From Clostridia bacterium (GTDB lineage: Bacteria; Bacillota; Clostridia; TANB77; CAG-508): 9,302 bases of DNA. The notes under the pieces were generated by a model, which saw nothing but the letters and a program-made list of their open reading frames with translations, did not search any database and was not told the DNA's origin. Shown piece after piece: positions 1 through 6,299 of this stretch (its first letter is position 1; the number at the start of each line of letters is the position of its first letter). The stretch is taken from positions 1 to 9,302 of the forward strand of contig CAAGQX010000056.1 in the NCBI GenBank assembly GCA_900772235.1, in the 5' to 3' direction. A program made the translations under genes and the position numbers.

Positions 1-20
1 GCGATTTTAATCGCCCGAAA
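1..20 (+). repeat. GC-rich hairpin repeat, copy 1 (cut by window edge)
   Basis: This is a partial copy of a short palindromic repeat: GCGATT and AATCGC arms around a TT centre, followed by CCGAAA. The outer GTAGGG end lies outside the window. It is an exact 20-bp inverted match to 132-151, so copies 1 and 3 face each other around copy 2. No function can be assigned from sequence. Confidence 0.8.
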
Positions 21-78
21 TAGAATATGATTACAATTATTTTTGTTCAATTATGAAATAATATTTATCAATGGCTTA

Positions 79-110
79 CAAACGGGCGGGTTCGGAACCC
101 GCCCCTACGA
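79..110 (-). repeat. GC-rich hairpin repeat, copy 2
   Basis: The stem arms are GGGCGGGTT (84-92) and AACCCGCCC (96-104), with a three-base CGG loop. Read on the minus strand, the unit begins CGTAGGGGCGGG and ends CCCGTTTG, matching the general plan of the other copies (GTAGGG, inverted arms, then CG(C)AAA). The stem sequence differs from copies 1, 3 and 5, but the arms remain fully complementary. Confidence 0.85.
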
Positions 111-130
111 ATTTAATAATGTGTTTTGTA

Positions 131-157
131 TTTTCGGGCGATTAAAATCGCCCCTAC
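131..157 (-). repeat. GC-rich hairpin repeat, copy 3
   Basis: The arms are GGGCGATT (136-143) and AATCGCCC (146-153), with an AA centre. The flanks are TTTTC on the left and CTACC on the right, so on the minus strand the unit reads GGTAGGGGCGATT...CGCCCGAAAA. Positions 132-151 are the perfect inverted complement of 1-20. The unit ends about 30 bp before the promoter of the first gene. Confidence 0.85.
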
Positions 158-184
158 CGCAAATTACAATTTATCCCTCACTAG

Positions 185-213
185 TAGACAAAAGCTAAAA
201 AAAATGTTATATT
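185..213 (+). promoter_or_regulatory. Candidate sigma-A promoter for the UDP-sugar pyrophosphorylase gene
   Basis: A -35-like TAGACA (185-190) is followed by a 17-base spacer and a -10-like TATATT (208-213). A TG at 205-206 gives an extended -10. Transcription would begin near 220, giving a leader of about 30 bases that contains the AAGGTG ribosome binding site (235-240) before the ATG at 251. This is inferred from sequence match only. Confidence 0.55.
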
Positions 214-250
214 ATGTAGGAATTTGAAAAATAAAAGGTGATTACATATT

Positions 251-1496
251 ATGGAAAACAAAGAAGAAAAATCAAAAGAAATTTTAAATAAATACAACCA
301 AGAACATATAATTAAATGGATGGACAGCGTAGATGCAGAAACCAAAAACGAAATAATTAACCAAGTATTAAACATAGACTTTGAAGAGTTACAAAGTTTA
401 TACATAAAAACAAAACAACAAAGAGAAAAAAAACAAGATGAAATAAAGCCAATAGTAGCAATTAGCAAAGATAAAATAGCAAAAGAGCAAAAAGATGAAT
501 ATAAGGCTTTAGGAGAAAGTATTTTAAAAAGTGGAAAATTTGCAGTTATAACAATGGCAGGAGGGCAAGGCACAAGATTACGGACATAATGGACCTAAAG
601 GAAGTTTTAAGGTGGATTTAGAACCACAAGGAAAATACTTGTTTGAAATAATAATTGATCAATTATTAGAAGCAAATAAAAAGTATAATATAACTATACC
701 TTATTATGTTATGACAAGCGAAGAAAATAATGATGACACAGTTAACTTTTTTGAAAAAATGAATTATTTTACATACCCAAAAGATAAAATTAAATTTTTT
801 AAACAAGCAGAAGAACCATTAGTTTCTAAACAGGGAAAAGTTTTAATTGGGGAAAACAAATTAATAAAATTAGCTTCTAATGGAAATGGAGCAATATATA
901 AATCTATGCAAATAAATGGCATTATAAACGATATGAAGCAAAATGGTGTTGAATGGGTAGTAATTACAGGTATTGATAATGTTTTAATTAAAATTGTAGA
1001 TGAAATATTTATTGGGGCAACAATAAGCCAAAATAATTTAATAGCTTCTAAATCTGTTATTAAAAAAACACCTAAAGAAAGTGGAGGAGTTTTTGCAAAA
1101 GCTAATGGAAAACCAGGAATAATAGAATATGTTGAAATTCCGGAAGAAATTGCTAATGAAAAAAATGAAGAGGGAGATTTCTTATTTGCAGATATAAATA
1201 TAGTAAACCATTTATTTAAAATTGATGCACTAGAAAAAATTGCATTAAAACCATTGCCATACCATACAGCAGTAAAAAAGAGCAAATTCTTAGATGAAAA
1301 TGGAATTGAAAAACAAGAAGATGTATATAAATTCGAAAAGTTTATTTTTGATGGGTTTGTATATTTTGACGATATGACTTTATTAAGAGTAAAAAGAGAA
1401 GAAGAGTTTGCACCAATAAAAAATAAAGAAGGAAATGATAGCCCTGAAACTGCAAAAAAAATGTATGAAGATTACATAAAAAGATTGAAAAAATAA
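251..1496 (+). CDS. UDPGP-family UDP-sugar pyrophosphorylase; reading frame needs a +1 shift at 581
   Basis: The protein resembles the eukaryote-like UDPGP family (UDP-glucose or UDP-N-acetylhexosamine pyrophosphorylases), which join UTP to a sugar 1-phosphate in the cytoplasm. The sugar specificity cannot be decided. The frame opened at ATG 251 (binding site AAGGTG) runs to a TAA at 587-589, giving only 112 residues. Skipping C581 restores one 414-residue protein, close to family length. The family signature MAGGQGTRLG (about 102-111) followed by PKG (115-117) is completed exactly at the shift. Further family-like blocks are NGNGAIY (about 210-216) and a D-N-V-L segment (about 242-245). The second half starts with no binding site or plausible start of its own. 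No further stops or shifts occur, which argues against an old decayed pseudogene. Programmed recoding, a recent mutation and a consensus error all remain possible. Confidence 0.8.
578..584 (+). other. Frame-shift site 1: TTA CGG A, read as Leu-Gly with the C skipped
   Basis: In the opening frame the codons are TTA CGG ACA TAA, with a stop two codons after the CGG. Omitting C581 gives TTA GGA CAT AAT GGA CCT AAA, which spells the expected L-G-H-N-G-P-K of the UDPGP nucleotide-binding loop. The extra base can be placed without ambiguity because both neighbours differ from it. There is no homopolymer here, so simple P-site slippage is not favoured. An AGGAGGG stretch lies at 559-565 and an AAGG at 567-570, but neither has the short spacing seen at the prfB shift site. 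Confidence 0.85.
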
Positions 1497-1514
1497 TGCA
1501 AAATATGATATATT
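1485..1514 (+). promoter_or_regulatory. Weak candidate promoter for the WG-repeat gene
   Basis: TTGAAA (1485-1490) and TATATT (1509-1514) are separated by 18 bases and overlap the end of the preceding gene. A perfect TATAAT at 1535-1540 is also present, but it lies too close to the ribosome binding site (GGAGG, 1549-1553) to leave that site in the transcript. No terminator separates the two genes, so cotranscription is equally possible. Confidence 0.3.
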
Positions 1515-1560
1515 AGTTATTGAAAAAAGTAACATATAATATATTTTTGGAGGAATAAAT

Positions 1561-3069
1561 ATGCCAAGAGGAAAAAGATATGATAGCGAACCAAAGTTAA
1601 ATATGAAAAAGGTTTTTGGAGTAATAATAGCAATAGTTGTTATAATAATGATAGTAATATCAATTGTAAAAATATTAAAAACAAATCCAGAAGAAGATAA
1701 CTTAAGTACATCAAAATACTATTCTGCATACAAAGATGGAAAATGGGGAGTAATAAATAACAATGGCGAAATTGTAATAGATATGCAGTATGATGAAATG
1801 ATAGCTATTCCAAATAATAAACAAGCAGTATTTGTTTGTACATATGATGTAGACGATGCTACAGGTGAATATAAAACAAAAGTCATAAATGAAAAAAATG
1901 AAGAAATCCTTAAAGGATATGACAAAGTTGAAGCAATAGACAATTACGATTCAAAACAAAATATTTGGTTTGAAGATAATGTTTTAAGAGTAAAAAAGAA
2001 TGGCAAATATGGGCTAGTAGATTTTAAAGGAAATGAACTTTTAAAATGTGAATATGATAACATTTACTCTTTAAAAGGTGTAAAGGAAAATATTATAGTA
2101 GAGCAAAACGGAAAATTAGGACTTGTAAATGCTAAAGGACAAACAATTATAAATACTGAATATAAAAGTATTGAAACATTAAAAGAAGGATATAAAAATG
2201 AATATTTAGTTTCAAATGAAAGTGGACTATATGGAGTAGTAAGCACAGTAGGGGGAAACAAAATATTAGAAGACAAATATGAGGCAATAAAATATATTAA
2301 TTCTTCAGATGTATATGCAGTAAAAGAAGATGGCACAATGAAATTAGTAAATACTAAAGGAGAAGTACTACAAACATCAGAAGGAGAAGAATATGTATAT
2401 GCTAAAGGAGAAAATGTAGTTGCAGTTAAAGATGGTAAATACGGAGTTGAAAAAACAACAGGAGAAGCTGTAATACCATATGAATATGATGAACTACAAT
2501 ATGCTTTTTCTATATACTATATAGCAAAAAAAGATAATAAATATGGAATAATTAATGTAAACAATGAAACAATAAAAGATTTTGAATACACAAATATGTA
2601 TTGTGTAGAAGAAGGAAACTTTATAGTGGCAGATAAAAGCGAAACAGAAACTATAATTTTAGATGATAATTTAGCACAGAAAGTAGCTGGAGTAATTTCT
2701 GAAATTAATATAGAAAAAGGTTATATAAAAGTATATGAAAATAATGAATACAAATATTATAACTTTAAATTTGACGAAAAGAAAAATACAGAAATATTAA
2801 CACAAACAACATTATTCCTAAGTAAAAAAGATGGAAAATATGGATATACAGATAAAGCAGGAAACTTAGTAGTAGACTATATTTATGAAGATGGAACAGA
2901 ACAAAACTCTTGTGGCTATGTTGCAGTAAAACAAAATGGAGTATGGGGAAGTTTAAAGAAAAATGGAGCAATAGCTTGCAAGCCATCGGTAAACTTGGAT
3001 AACAGTATATATATAGACTTCATAGGAGAATGGCATTTAAGTGATGATCGATTATATTATACAAAATAA
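1561..3069 (+). CDS. Membrane-anchored WG-repeat protein
   Basis: This 502-residue protein has a basic N-terminus, one hydrophobic segment at about 18-37 (GVIIAIVVIIMIVISIV) and a long tail expected outside the membrane. The tail is built from about nine degenerate WG repeats of the form K-[DN]-G-K-[WY]-G-[VL]-[IV]-x(3)-G-x(2)-[IVL], then a Y-[DE] element. The cores lie near 58-80, 146-168, 182-203, 221-241, 256-272, 289-311, 323-343, 422-441 and 456-475. The two most canonical are KDGKWGVI (58-65) and QNGVWGSL (458-465). WG repeats are thought to form beta-rich repeat folds; no enzyme motif is visible. The start is well placed, with GGAGG (1549-1553) seven bases before ATG. The gene ends at an intrinsic terminator. 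Its role is unknown; an envelope binding or scaffold function is only an inference. Confidence 0.85.
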   Translation: MPRGKRYDSEPKLNMKKVFGVIIAIVVIIMIVISIVKILKTNPEEDNLSTSKYYSAYKDGKWGVINNNGEIVIDMQYDEMIAIPNNKQAVFVCTYDVDDATGEYKTKVINEKNEEILKGYDKVEAIDNYDSKQNIWFEDNVLRVKKNGKYGLVDFKGNELLKCEYDNIYSLKGVKENIIVEQNGKLGLVNAKGQTIINTEYKSIETLKEGYKNEYLVSNESGLYGVVSTVGGNKILEDKYEAIKYINSSDVYAVKEDGTMKLVNTKGEVLQTSEGEEYVYAKGENVVAVKDGKYGVEKTTGEAVIPYEYDELQYAFSIYYIAKKDNKYGIINVNNETIKDFEYTNMYCVEEGNFIVADKSETETIILDDNLAQKVAGVISEINIEKGYIKVYENNEYKYYNFKFDEKKNTEILTQTTLFLSKKDGKYGYTDKAGNLVVDYIYEDGTEQNSCGYVAVKQNGVWGSLKKNGAIACKPSVNLDNSIYIDFIGEWHLSDDRLYYTK

Positions 3070-3073
3070 TTAT

Positions 3074-3101
3074 AAAAGAGTAAGCAAGGCTTACTCTTTT
3101 T
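3074..3101 (+). terminator. Intrinsic terminator after the WG-repeat gene
   Basis: A perfect 12-bp stem, AAAAGAGTAAGC (3074-3085) with GCTTACTCTTTT (3089-3100), has a three-base AAG loop and runs directly into T residues. It begins five bases after the TAA at 3067-3069. Its position implies that acpS downstream has its own promoter or depends on read-through. Confidence 0.88.
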
Positions 3102-3144
3102 AAGAAAAAATAAATTTCATAATATATTTTGGAGGAAAAAAATA

Positions 3145-3525
3145 ATGAAAACCTTATGTGGCACAGATATAATAGAAATATCTAGAATAAGAAAATCAAT
3201 AGAAAAGTCGGGAGAAACATTTTTAAATTTAATATATACACCAGCAGAAATAGAGTATTGCGAAAGCAAAAAAAACGCAAAATATTGCCATTACGCAGCT
3301 AGGTTTGCAGCTAAAGAAGCAATATATAAAGCTGTATCTGGACTATTAGAAGATAGATTCGCAATTTCTTGGAAAAATGCACAAGTAATAAACGATAAAA
3401 ATGGAAACCCACACGTGGAGTTTTTAAACATAAATTTTAGTAAAATAGAAAGTATAGATATAAGCATATCACATTGCAGAGAGTATGCAGTAGCAACAGT
3501 GGTTATAAATGTTAATGAAGACTAA
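3145..3525 (+). CDS. acpS: Holo-[acyl-carrier-protein] synthase
   Basis: AcpS transfers 4'-phosphopantetheine from coenzyme A to a serine of apo-acyl carrier protein, activating it for fatty-acid synthesis in the cytoplasm. The 126-residue length is normal. Family motifs are in order: G-T-D-I-I-E-I at 6-12, with D8 as a magnesium ligand; RFAAKEAIYKA at 53-63, with E58 the second conserved metal-associated residue; and ISISHCREYAVATVV near the C-terminus (about 106-120), matching the family's S-x-S-H element. The start has GGAGG (3131-3135) nine bases upstream. The gene lies just after a terminator, and only a poor -10-like CATAAT (3118-3123) with no convincing -35 is visible before it. It is 17 bases from the TatD-family gene, so the two probably share a transcript, although their roles are unrelated. 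Confidence 0.95.
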   Translation: MKTLCGTDIIEISRIRKSIEKSGETFLNLIYTPAEIEYCESKKNAKYCHYAARFAAKEAIYKAVSGLLEDRFAISWKNAQVINDKNGNPHVEFLNINFSKIESIDISISHCREYAVATVVINVNED

Positions 3526-3542
3526 TAAATAAGGAGAAGATT

Positions 3543-4313
3543 ATGGAATTATTCGACACACACGCACATTATAATGATGAAAAATTTAGTGAAGATAGAG
3601 AACAAATAATTAAACAAACATATGAAGCAGGAGTAACCAAATTCGTATGTGCGGGCTATAATGTAAGTTCTTCAGAAGAAGCAGTAAAAATAGCAAATGA
3701 ACATAACTACATATATTCAATATGCGGAATATCACCAAACGATTTAGAAGATTATAGTAAAGAAAATTTAGATAAAATAAGGAAATTGGCAAAAAAAACT
3801 AAGAATGTTGCAATAGGAGAAATAGGCTTAGACTATTATTGGAATAAAGAAAATAAAGATTTACAAAAACAAGCCTTTATAGATCAAATAGAAATAGCAA
3901 ATGAACTAAATTTACCAATTGTAATACACTCAAGAGATGCAGTACAAGATACAATAGATATATTAAAAGAAAATAAAGTAAATAAAAAAGGAATATTTCA
4001 TTGTTGCCAATTAAATAAATTTTTAGTAGAAGAAGCCATAAAATTAGGATTTTACATATCGTTTGCAGGTCCTGTAACATTTAAAAATTCAAAAAATGCA
4101 GAAGAAATAGTAAAATTAGTACCAGAAGATAAAATCCTAATAGAAACAGATTCACCATACTTGGCACCAGAGCCAGTACGAGGAACTAGAAACGATTCTA
4201 GAAATGTAAAATATGTAGCAGAAAAAATAGCAAATTTTAGACAATTAGATGTAGAAAAAATAGCTAAAATAACCTACCAAAATGCAATGAACATATTTGA
4301 AATCGGTCAATAA
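3543..4313 (+). CDS. TatD-family metal-dependent hydrolase (DNase-like)
   Basis: The 256-residue protein has the full TatD/YcfH amidohydrolase-like TIM-barrel pattern. Ligands fall in motifs: F-D-T-H-A-H (H7, H9), G-E-I-G-L-D-Y-Y (E93), I-V-I-H-S-R (H129), I-F-H-C-C (H153) and E-T-D-S-P-Y-L-A-P (D203). The following R-G-x-R-N (about 213-217) is also typical. Family members are metal-dependent DNases, some acting as 3'-5' exonucleases in repair or DNA breakdown; the exact substrate here is inferred. One departure is CGISPND (61-67), where most relatives have a G-[IV]-H-P-H segment, so two usual histidines are Ser and Asn. The ligands listed are intact. The start follows an AAGGAGAAG binding site (about 3531-3539) and sits 17 bases after acpS. 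Confidence 0.92.
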   Translation: MELFDTHAHYNDEKFSEDREQIIKQTYEAGVTKFVCAGYNVSSSEEAVKIANEHNYIYSICGISPNDLEDYSKENLDKIRKLAKKTKNVAIGEIGLDYYWNKENKDLQKQAFIDQIEIANELNLPIVIHSRDAVQDTIDILKENKVNKKGIFHCCQLNKFLVEEAIKLGFYISFAGPVTFKNSKNAEEIVKLVPEDKILIETDSPYLAPEPVRGTRNDSRNVKYVAEKIANFRQLDVEKIAKITYQNAMNIFEIGQ

Positions 4314-4344
4314 AAAAATTACCACGATTTGTGGTAATTTTTTT
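4312..4344. terminator. Bidirectional intrinsic terminator between tatD-family gene and lemA
   Basis: A perfect 14-bp inverted repeat has left arm AAAAAAATTACCAC (4312-4325), loop GATTT (4326-4330) and right arm GTGGTAATTTTTTT (4331-4344). The T7 run ends the rightward transcript and the A7 run provides the U tract for the leftward lemA transcript. This fits its place between convergent genes that end at 4313 and 4360. Confidence 0.92.
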
Positions 4345-4359
4345 ATTGATTTTTAAAGT

Positions 4360-4908
4360 TTAAAAACTTACTTTTACATTTTTTCTTGCTTCATCACTAT
4401 CTACTTTAAATAGTTCTGCTGGTTCAAAATGGAACATTGAAGCAATTAAAGCATCTGGAAAAACTTGAATCTTTGTATTGTATCTTGTTACTATGTCATT
4501 ATAAAATTGTCTTGAATATGTTATTTTGTCTTCTGTATTTTTAAGTTCTTCTTGTAATTGCATAAAGTTTTGATTAGATTTTAATTCTGGATAGTTTTCA
4601 GAAACTGCCATAATTGTTTTCAATGCACCTGAAAGTTCATTTGATAATTCGGCTTTTTCTTTAACAGTAGAAGCTCCTGCCCAAGAAGTTCTAAGTTCTG
4701 CAACTTTTGTAAAAACAGCTTCTTCGTGTTTTGCGAAACCTTTTACTGTTTCAACTAAATTAGGAATTAAATCGAATCTTCTTTGCAATTGTACATCAAT
4801 TTGGCTCCAACCATTGCTAACTCTTTGCTTTAAAGTTACTAAACCGTTATAAGAACCAATAATCCAAAATATAATAACGGCAACAATTATTAGAATAACC
4901 CACCACAT
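4360..4908 (-). CDS. lemA: LemA-family membrane protein
   Basis: The 182-residue protein has an N-terminal membrane segment (about 1-19, W-W-V-I-L-I-I-V-A-V-I-I-F-W) with almost no residues before it. A helical, probably coiled-coil domain follows. LemA hallmarks include a YNGLV segment (about 20-24), GWSQIDVQLQRRFDLIPNLV (33-52), a V-K-G-F-A-x-H-E element, the R-x-x-Y-N-x-x-V-x-x-Y-N pattern and a C-terminal F-P...F...A-E-L-F stretch. Family members are small inner-membrane proteins of poorly known function, often encoded beside proteases or phosphatases; no such partner is adjacent here. The start has a strong AAGGGAGG site (4923-4916 on the minus strand) seven bases upstream. It is divergent from the G5/3D gene and convergent with the TatD-family gene. 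Confidence 0.93.
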   Translation of the reverse strand: MWWVILIIVAVIIFWIIGSYNGLVTLKQRVSNGWSQIDVQLQRRFDLIPNLVETVKGFAKHEEAVFTKVAELRTSWAGASTVKEKAELSNELSGALKTIMAVSENYPELKSNQNFMQLQEELKNTEDKITYSRQFYNDIVTRYNTKIQVFPDALIASMFHFEPAELFKVDSDEARKNVKVSF

Positions 4909-4958
4909 ATAAAAACCTCCCTTGTTAATATGTTTTTGATGTTAATTAATTCTAATAT

Positions 4959-4988
4959 ATTATAGCATAATGAACTAAAAAAATGCAA
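4959..4988 (-). promoter_or_regulatory. Candidate lemA promoter
   Basis: On the minus strand a perfect TATAAT (4964-4959) is preceded by TGC, giving an extended -10. A weak TTGCAT (4988-4983) sits 18 bases upstream. Transcription would start near 4952, leaving a leader of about 45 bases that contains the lemA ribosome binding site. Confidence 0.55.
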
Positions 4989-5027
4989 TAAATAAGCATA
5001 TTACAATTATAAGACAAGAAAATGAAA

Positions 5028-5075
5028 ATGCCGAAAAAGTGCTATTCCCTAGCATAAAAATAGTACAAGCGGCAT
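5028..5075. promoter_or_regulatory. Nested inverted repeat between divergent promoters
   Basis: ATGCCG (5028-5033) and CGGCAT (5070-5075) enclose a second inverted pair, TGCTA (5040-5044) and TAGCA (5050-5054), around TTCCC. The structure lies upstream of both the lemA promoter and the G5/3D promoter, so it is unlikely to be an RNA leader of either. It could be a regulator-binding site acting on one or both genes. The arms are short and chance is possible. Confidence 0.3.
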
Positions 5076-5093
5076 ATAATATAATAGAAAAAT

Positions 5094-5122
5094 TTGACAA
5101 ATGAGTAAAAAAGGAGTATAAT
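5094..5122 (+). promoter_or_regulatory. Consensus sigma-A promoter of the G5/3D gene
   Basis: TTGACA (5094-5099), a 17-base spacer and TATAAT (5117-5122) match the consensus at all twelve positions. The start of transcription would be near 5129-5131, about 25 bases before the ATG at 5156. The leader is too short for a riboswitch, so any control must act at or upstream of the promoter. Confidence 0.92.
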
Positions 5123-5155
5123 TAAAAAAGGTTGCTTAAGGAGGGATTAAATATT

Positions 5156-6079
5156 ATGAAAAAAGATAATATAGCATCTGTTTCCGTAAGAAAGATACTA
5201 TTTATTAGCTTAATATTTGCAATAATATTAGGAGCAACGGTTTTAGCAAGTAATGTTAAAATAAACAATGTTAAAATAAAATTTTCGAATGATTATGAAA
5301 TCTCTGTTGTTACATCAAAAACAAAGATATCAGATATATTAGAAGAAAATCACATAGTATTGGAAGATAATGAAACAGTATCTCCAAAATTAGATGAAGA
5401 ATTAACAGATTCAAAAACAATTGTAATATCAACAATAGGAAATGAAGCTGTTGAACTTGCAAATGTAGAAGCTATTGATGTTAATGCACAAACAATAACA
5501 GATGACTATACAAACATAACAGAAGCAGTTATAACAGTTGTTGAAGAAATACCATTTGAAACCATTACAAAAGATGTTTCTAATGGTTCAGGATTAACAG
5601 CAAACAAAATAATACAACGTGGTAAAAATGGACAAAAAAAGGTAACATATAAAGTAAAATATAAAAATGAAGTTGAAATATCAAGAGAAGAAATTGCATC
5701 AGAAGTAATAAAAGAACCTGTAAATAAAATTGTGCAAGTACAAACAAAACAAGTAACAGCAAGAAGTACAAGTTCTAGAACATCAGGTACATCTGGACAA
5801 TCTGGTATTTATAAAGTAACAGCATATTGTGCGTGTATGAAATGTTGTGGAAAAACAAATGGTATAACAGCTTCAGGAACACACGCAACAGCTAATAGAA
5901 CTATTGCAACACCTAGTACTTTCTCTTTTGGAACAAAAGTATTAATAAATGGTGTAACTTACACTGTTGAAGACAGAGGTGGAGCAATACAAGGAAACAG
6001 AATAGATATTTATATGAATTCACACTCAGAAGCAATAGCTTGGGGAGTAAGATATTTATATGTTGAAGTATTAAACTAA
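5156..6079 (+). CDS. Secreted or membrane-anchored G5/3D-domain cell-wall protein (YabE-like)
   Basis: The 307-residue protein starts at ATG 5156, chosen because AAGGAGGG (5138-5145) lies ten bases upstream. A TTG start at 5132 would fall at the very start of the transcript and is rejected. In order it has a signal or anchor segment (about 14-31), a DUF348-like region (about 40-92), a G5 domain (about 122-198), a Ser/Thr/Gly linker (200-216) and a C-terminal 3D domain (217-307). The 3D domain includes Y-C-A-C-M-K-C-C, T-A-S-G-T and E-D-R-G-G-A-I-Q-G-N-R-I-D-I-Y with D273 and D284. Relatives such as YabE and resuscitation-promoting-factor-like proteins act on peptidoglycan; the 3D barrel resembles that of MltA-type lytic transglycosylases. 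The usual V-D-P motif appears as A-T-P (251-253), so one conserved Asp seems absent. A consensus promoter and a terminator make it a single-gene unit. Confidence 0.9.
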   Translation: MKKDNIASVSVRKILFISLIFAIILGATVLASNVKINNVKIKFSNDYEISVVTSKTKISDILEENHIVLEDNETVSPKLDEELTDSKTIVISTIGNEAVELANVEAIDVNAQTITDDYTNITEAVITVVEEIPFETITKDVSNGSGLTANKIIQRGKNGQKKVTYKVKYKNEVEISREEIASEVIKEPVNKIVQVQTKQVTARSTSSRTSGTSGQSGIYKVTAYCACMKCCGKTNGITASGTHATANRTIATPSTFSFGTKVLINGVTYTVEDRGGAIQGNRIDIYMNSHSEAIAWGVRYLYVEVLN

Positions 6080-6091
6080 TTTTATATTTGT

Positions 6092-6136
6092 AAAAAAGGT
6101 GGGCTGTCCCTGGAATAATCCGGATGGCTCATTTTT
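6092..6136 (+). terminator. Probable intrinsic terminator after the G5/3D gene
   Basis: An imperfect hairpin pairs TGGGCTGTCC (6100-6109) with GGATGGCTCA (6122-6131), with three G-U pairs in RNA. An inner CTGG/CCGG pairing is an alternative. Five T residues (6132-6136) follow, and an A run precedes the stem. It lies about 20 bases after the stop. The stem is weaker than those of the other two terminators in the window. Confidence 0.65.
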
Positions 6137-6161
6137 GTTGAATTTTGTCGAGCGATTTTTC

Positions 6162-6190
6162 TTTACAAATTGCTTAAAATGTTGTTTAAT
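6162..6190 (+). promoter_or_regulatory. Candidate promoter for the comM-dprA-yraN operon
   Basis: TTTACA (6162-6167), a 17-base spacer and TTTAAT (6185-6190) each differ from consensus at one position. The resulting leader of about 100 bases (6197-6299) is A/T-rich and shows no clear riboswitch or attenuator. It ends in the AGGAGG ribosome binding site (6290-6295) of comM. Confidence 0.45.
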
Positions 6191-6299
6191 TATATTGTTT
6201 TATTCAAATAATTTTAATTCATTAAATTTAAATCTTTTTGCAATAAAAATCTTTGCAAAATTTTCTAGTTATTAAAAAAATATAAAAAAAGGAGGAACA

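Noticed and set aside
1..157. Repeat cluster as a CRISPR array
   Set aside because: The units are palindromic, occur in both orientations, vary in sequence and lack regular spacers or cas genes.
181..573. Long minus-strand open frame opposite the first gene, and similar ones opposite the other genes
   Set aside because: These are hydrophobic, Leu/Phe/Ser-rich products of A-rich coding strands read backwards, without binding sites or family motifs.
612..1496. Separate gene starting at GTG 612
   Set aside because: It has no ribosome binding site, begins in the middle of the conserved UDPGP region and aligns continuously with the upstream frame once one base is skipped.
3118..3123. Promoter -10 (CATAAT) before acpS
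   Set aside because: No -35-like hexamer is found at acceptable spacing; the resemblance to the AT-rich leader before the WG-repeat gene (AATATATTTT then GGAGGA) is probably composition.
5132..5155. Eight-residue upstream extension of the G5/3D protein from a TTG start
   Set aside because: It would start at the first bases of the transcript from the consensus promoter, while ATG 5156 has a perfect AAGGAGGG site ten bases upstream.
6197..6299. Leader RNA or riboswitch before comM
   Set aside because: The stretch is almost all A/T with no stable paired elements or recognisable aptamer core.
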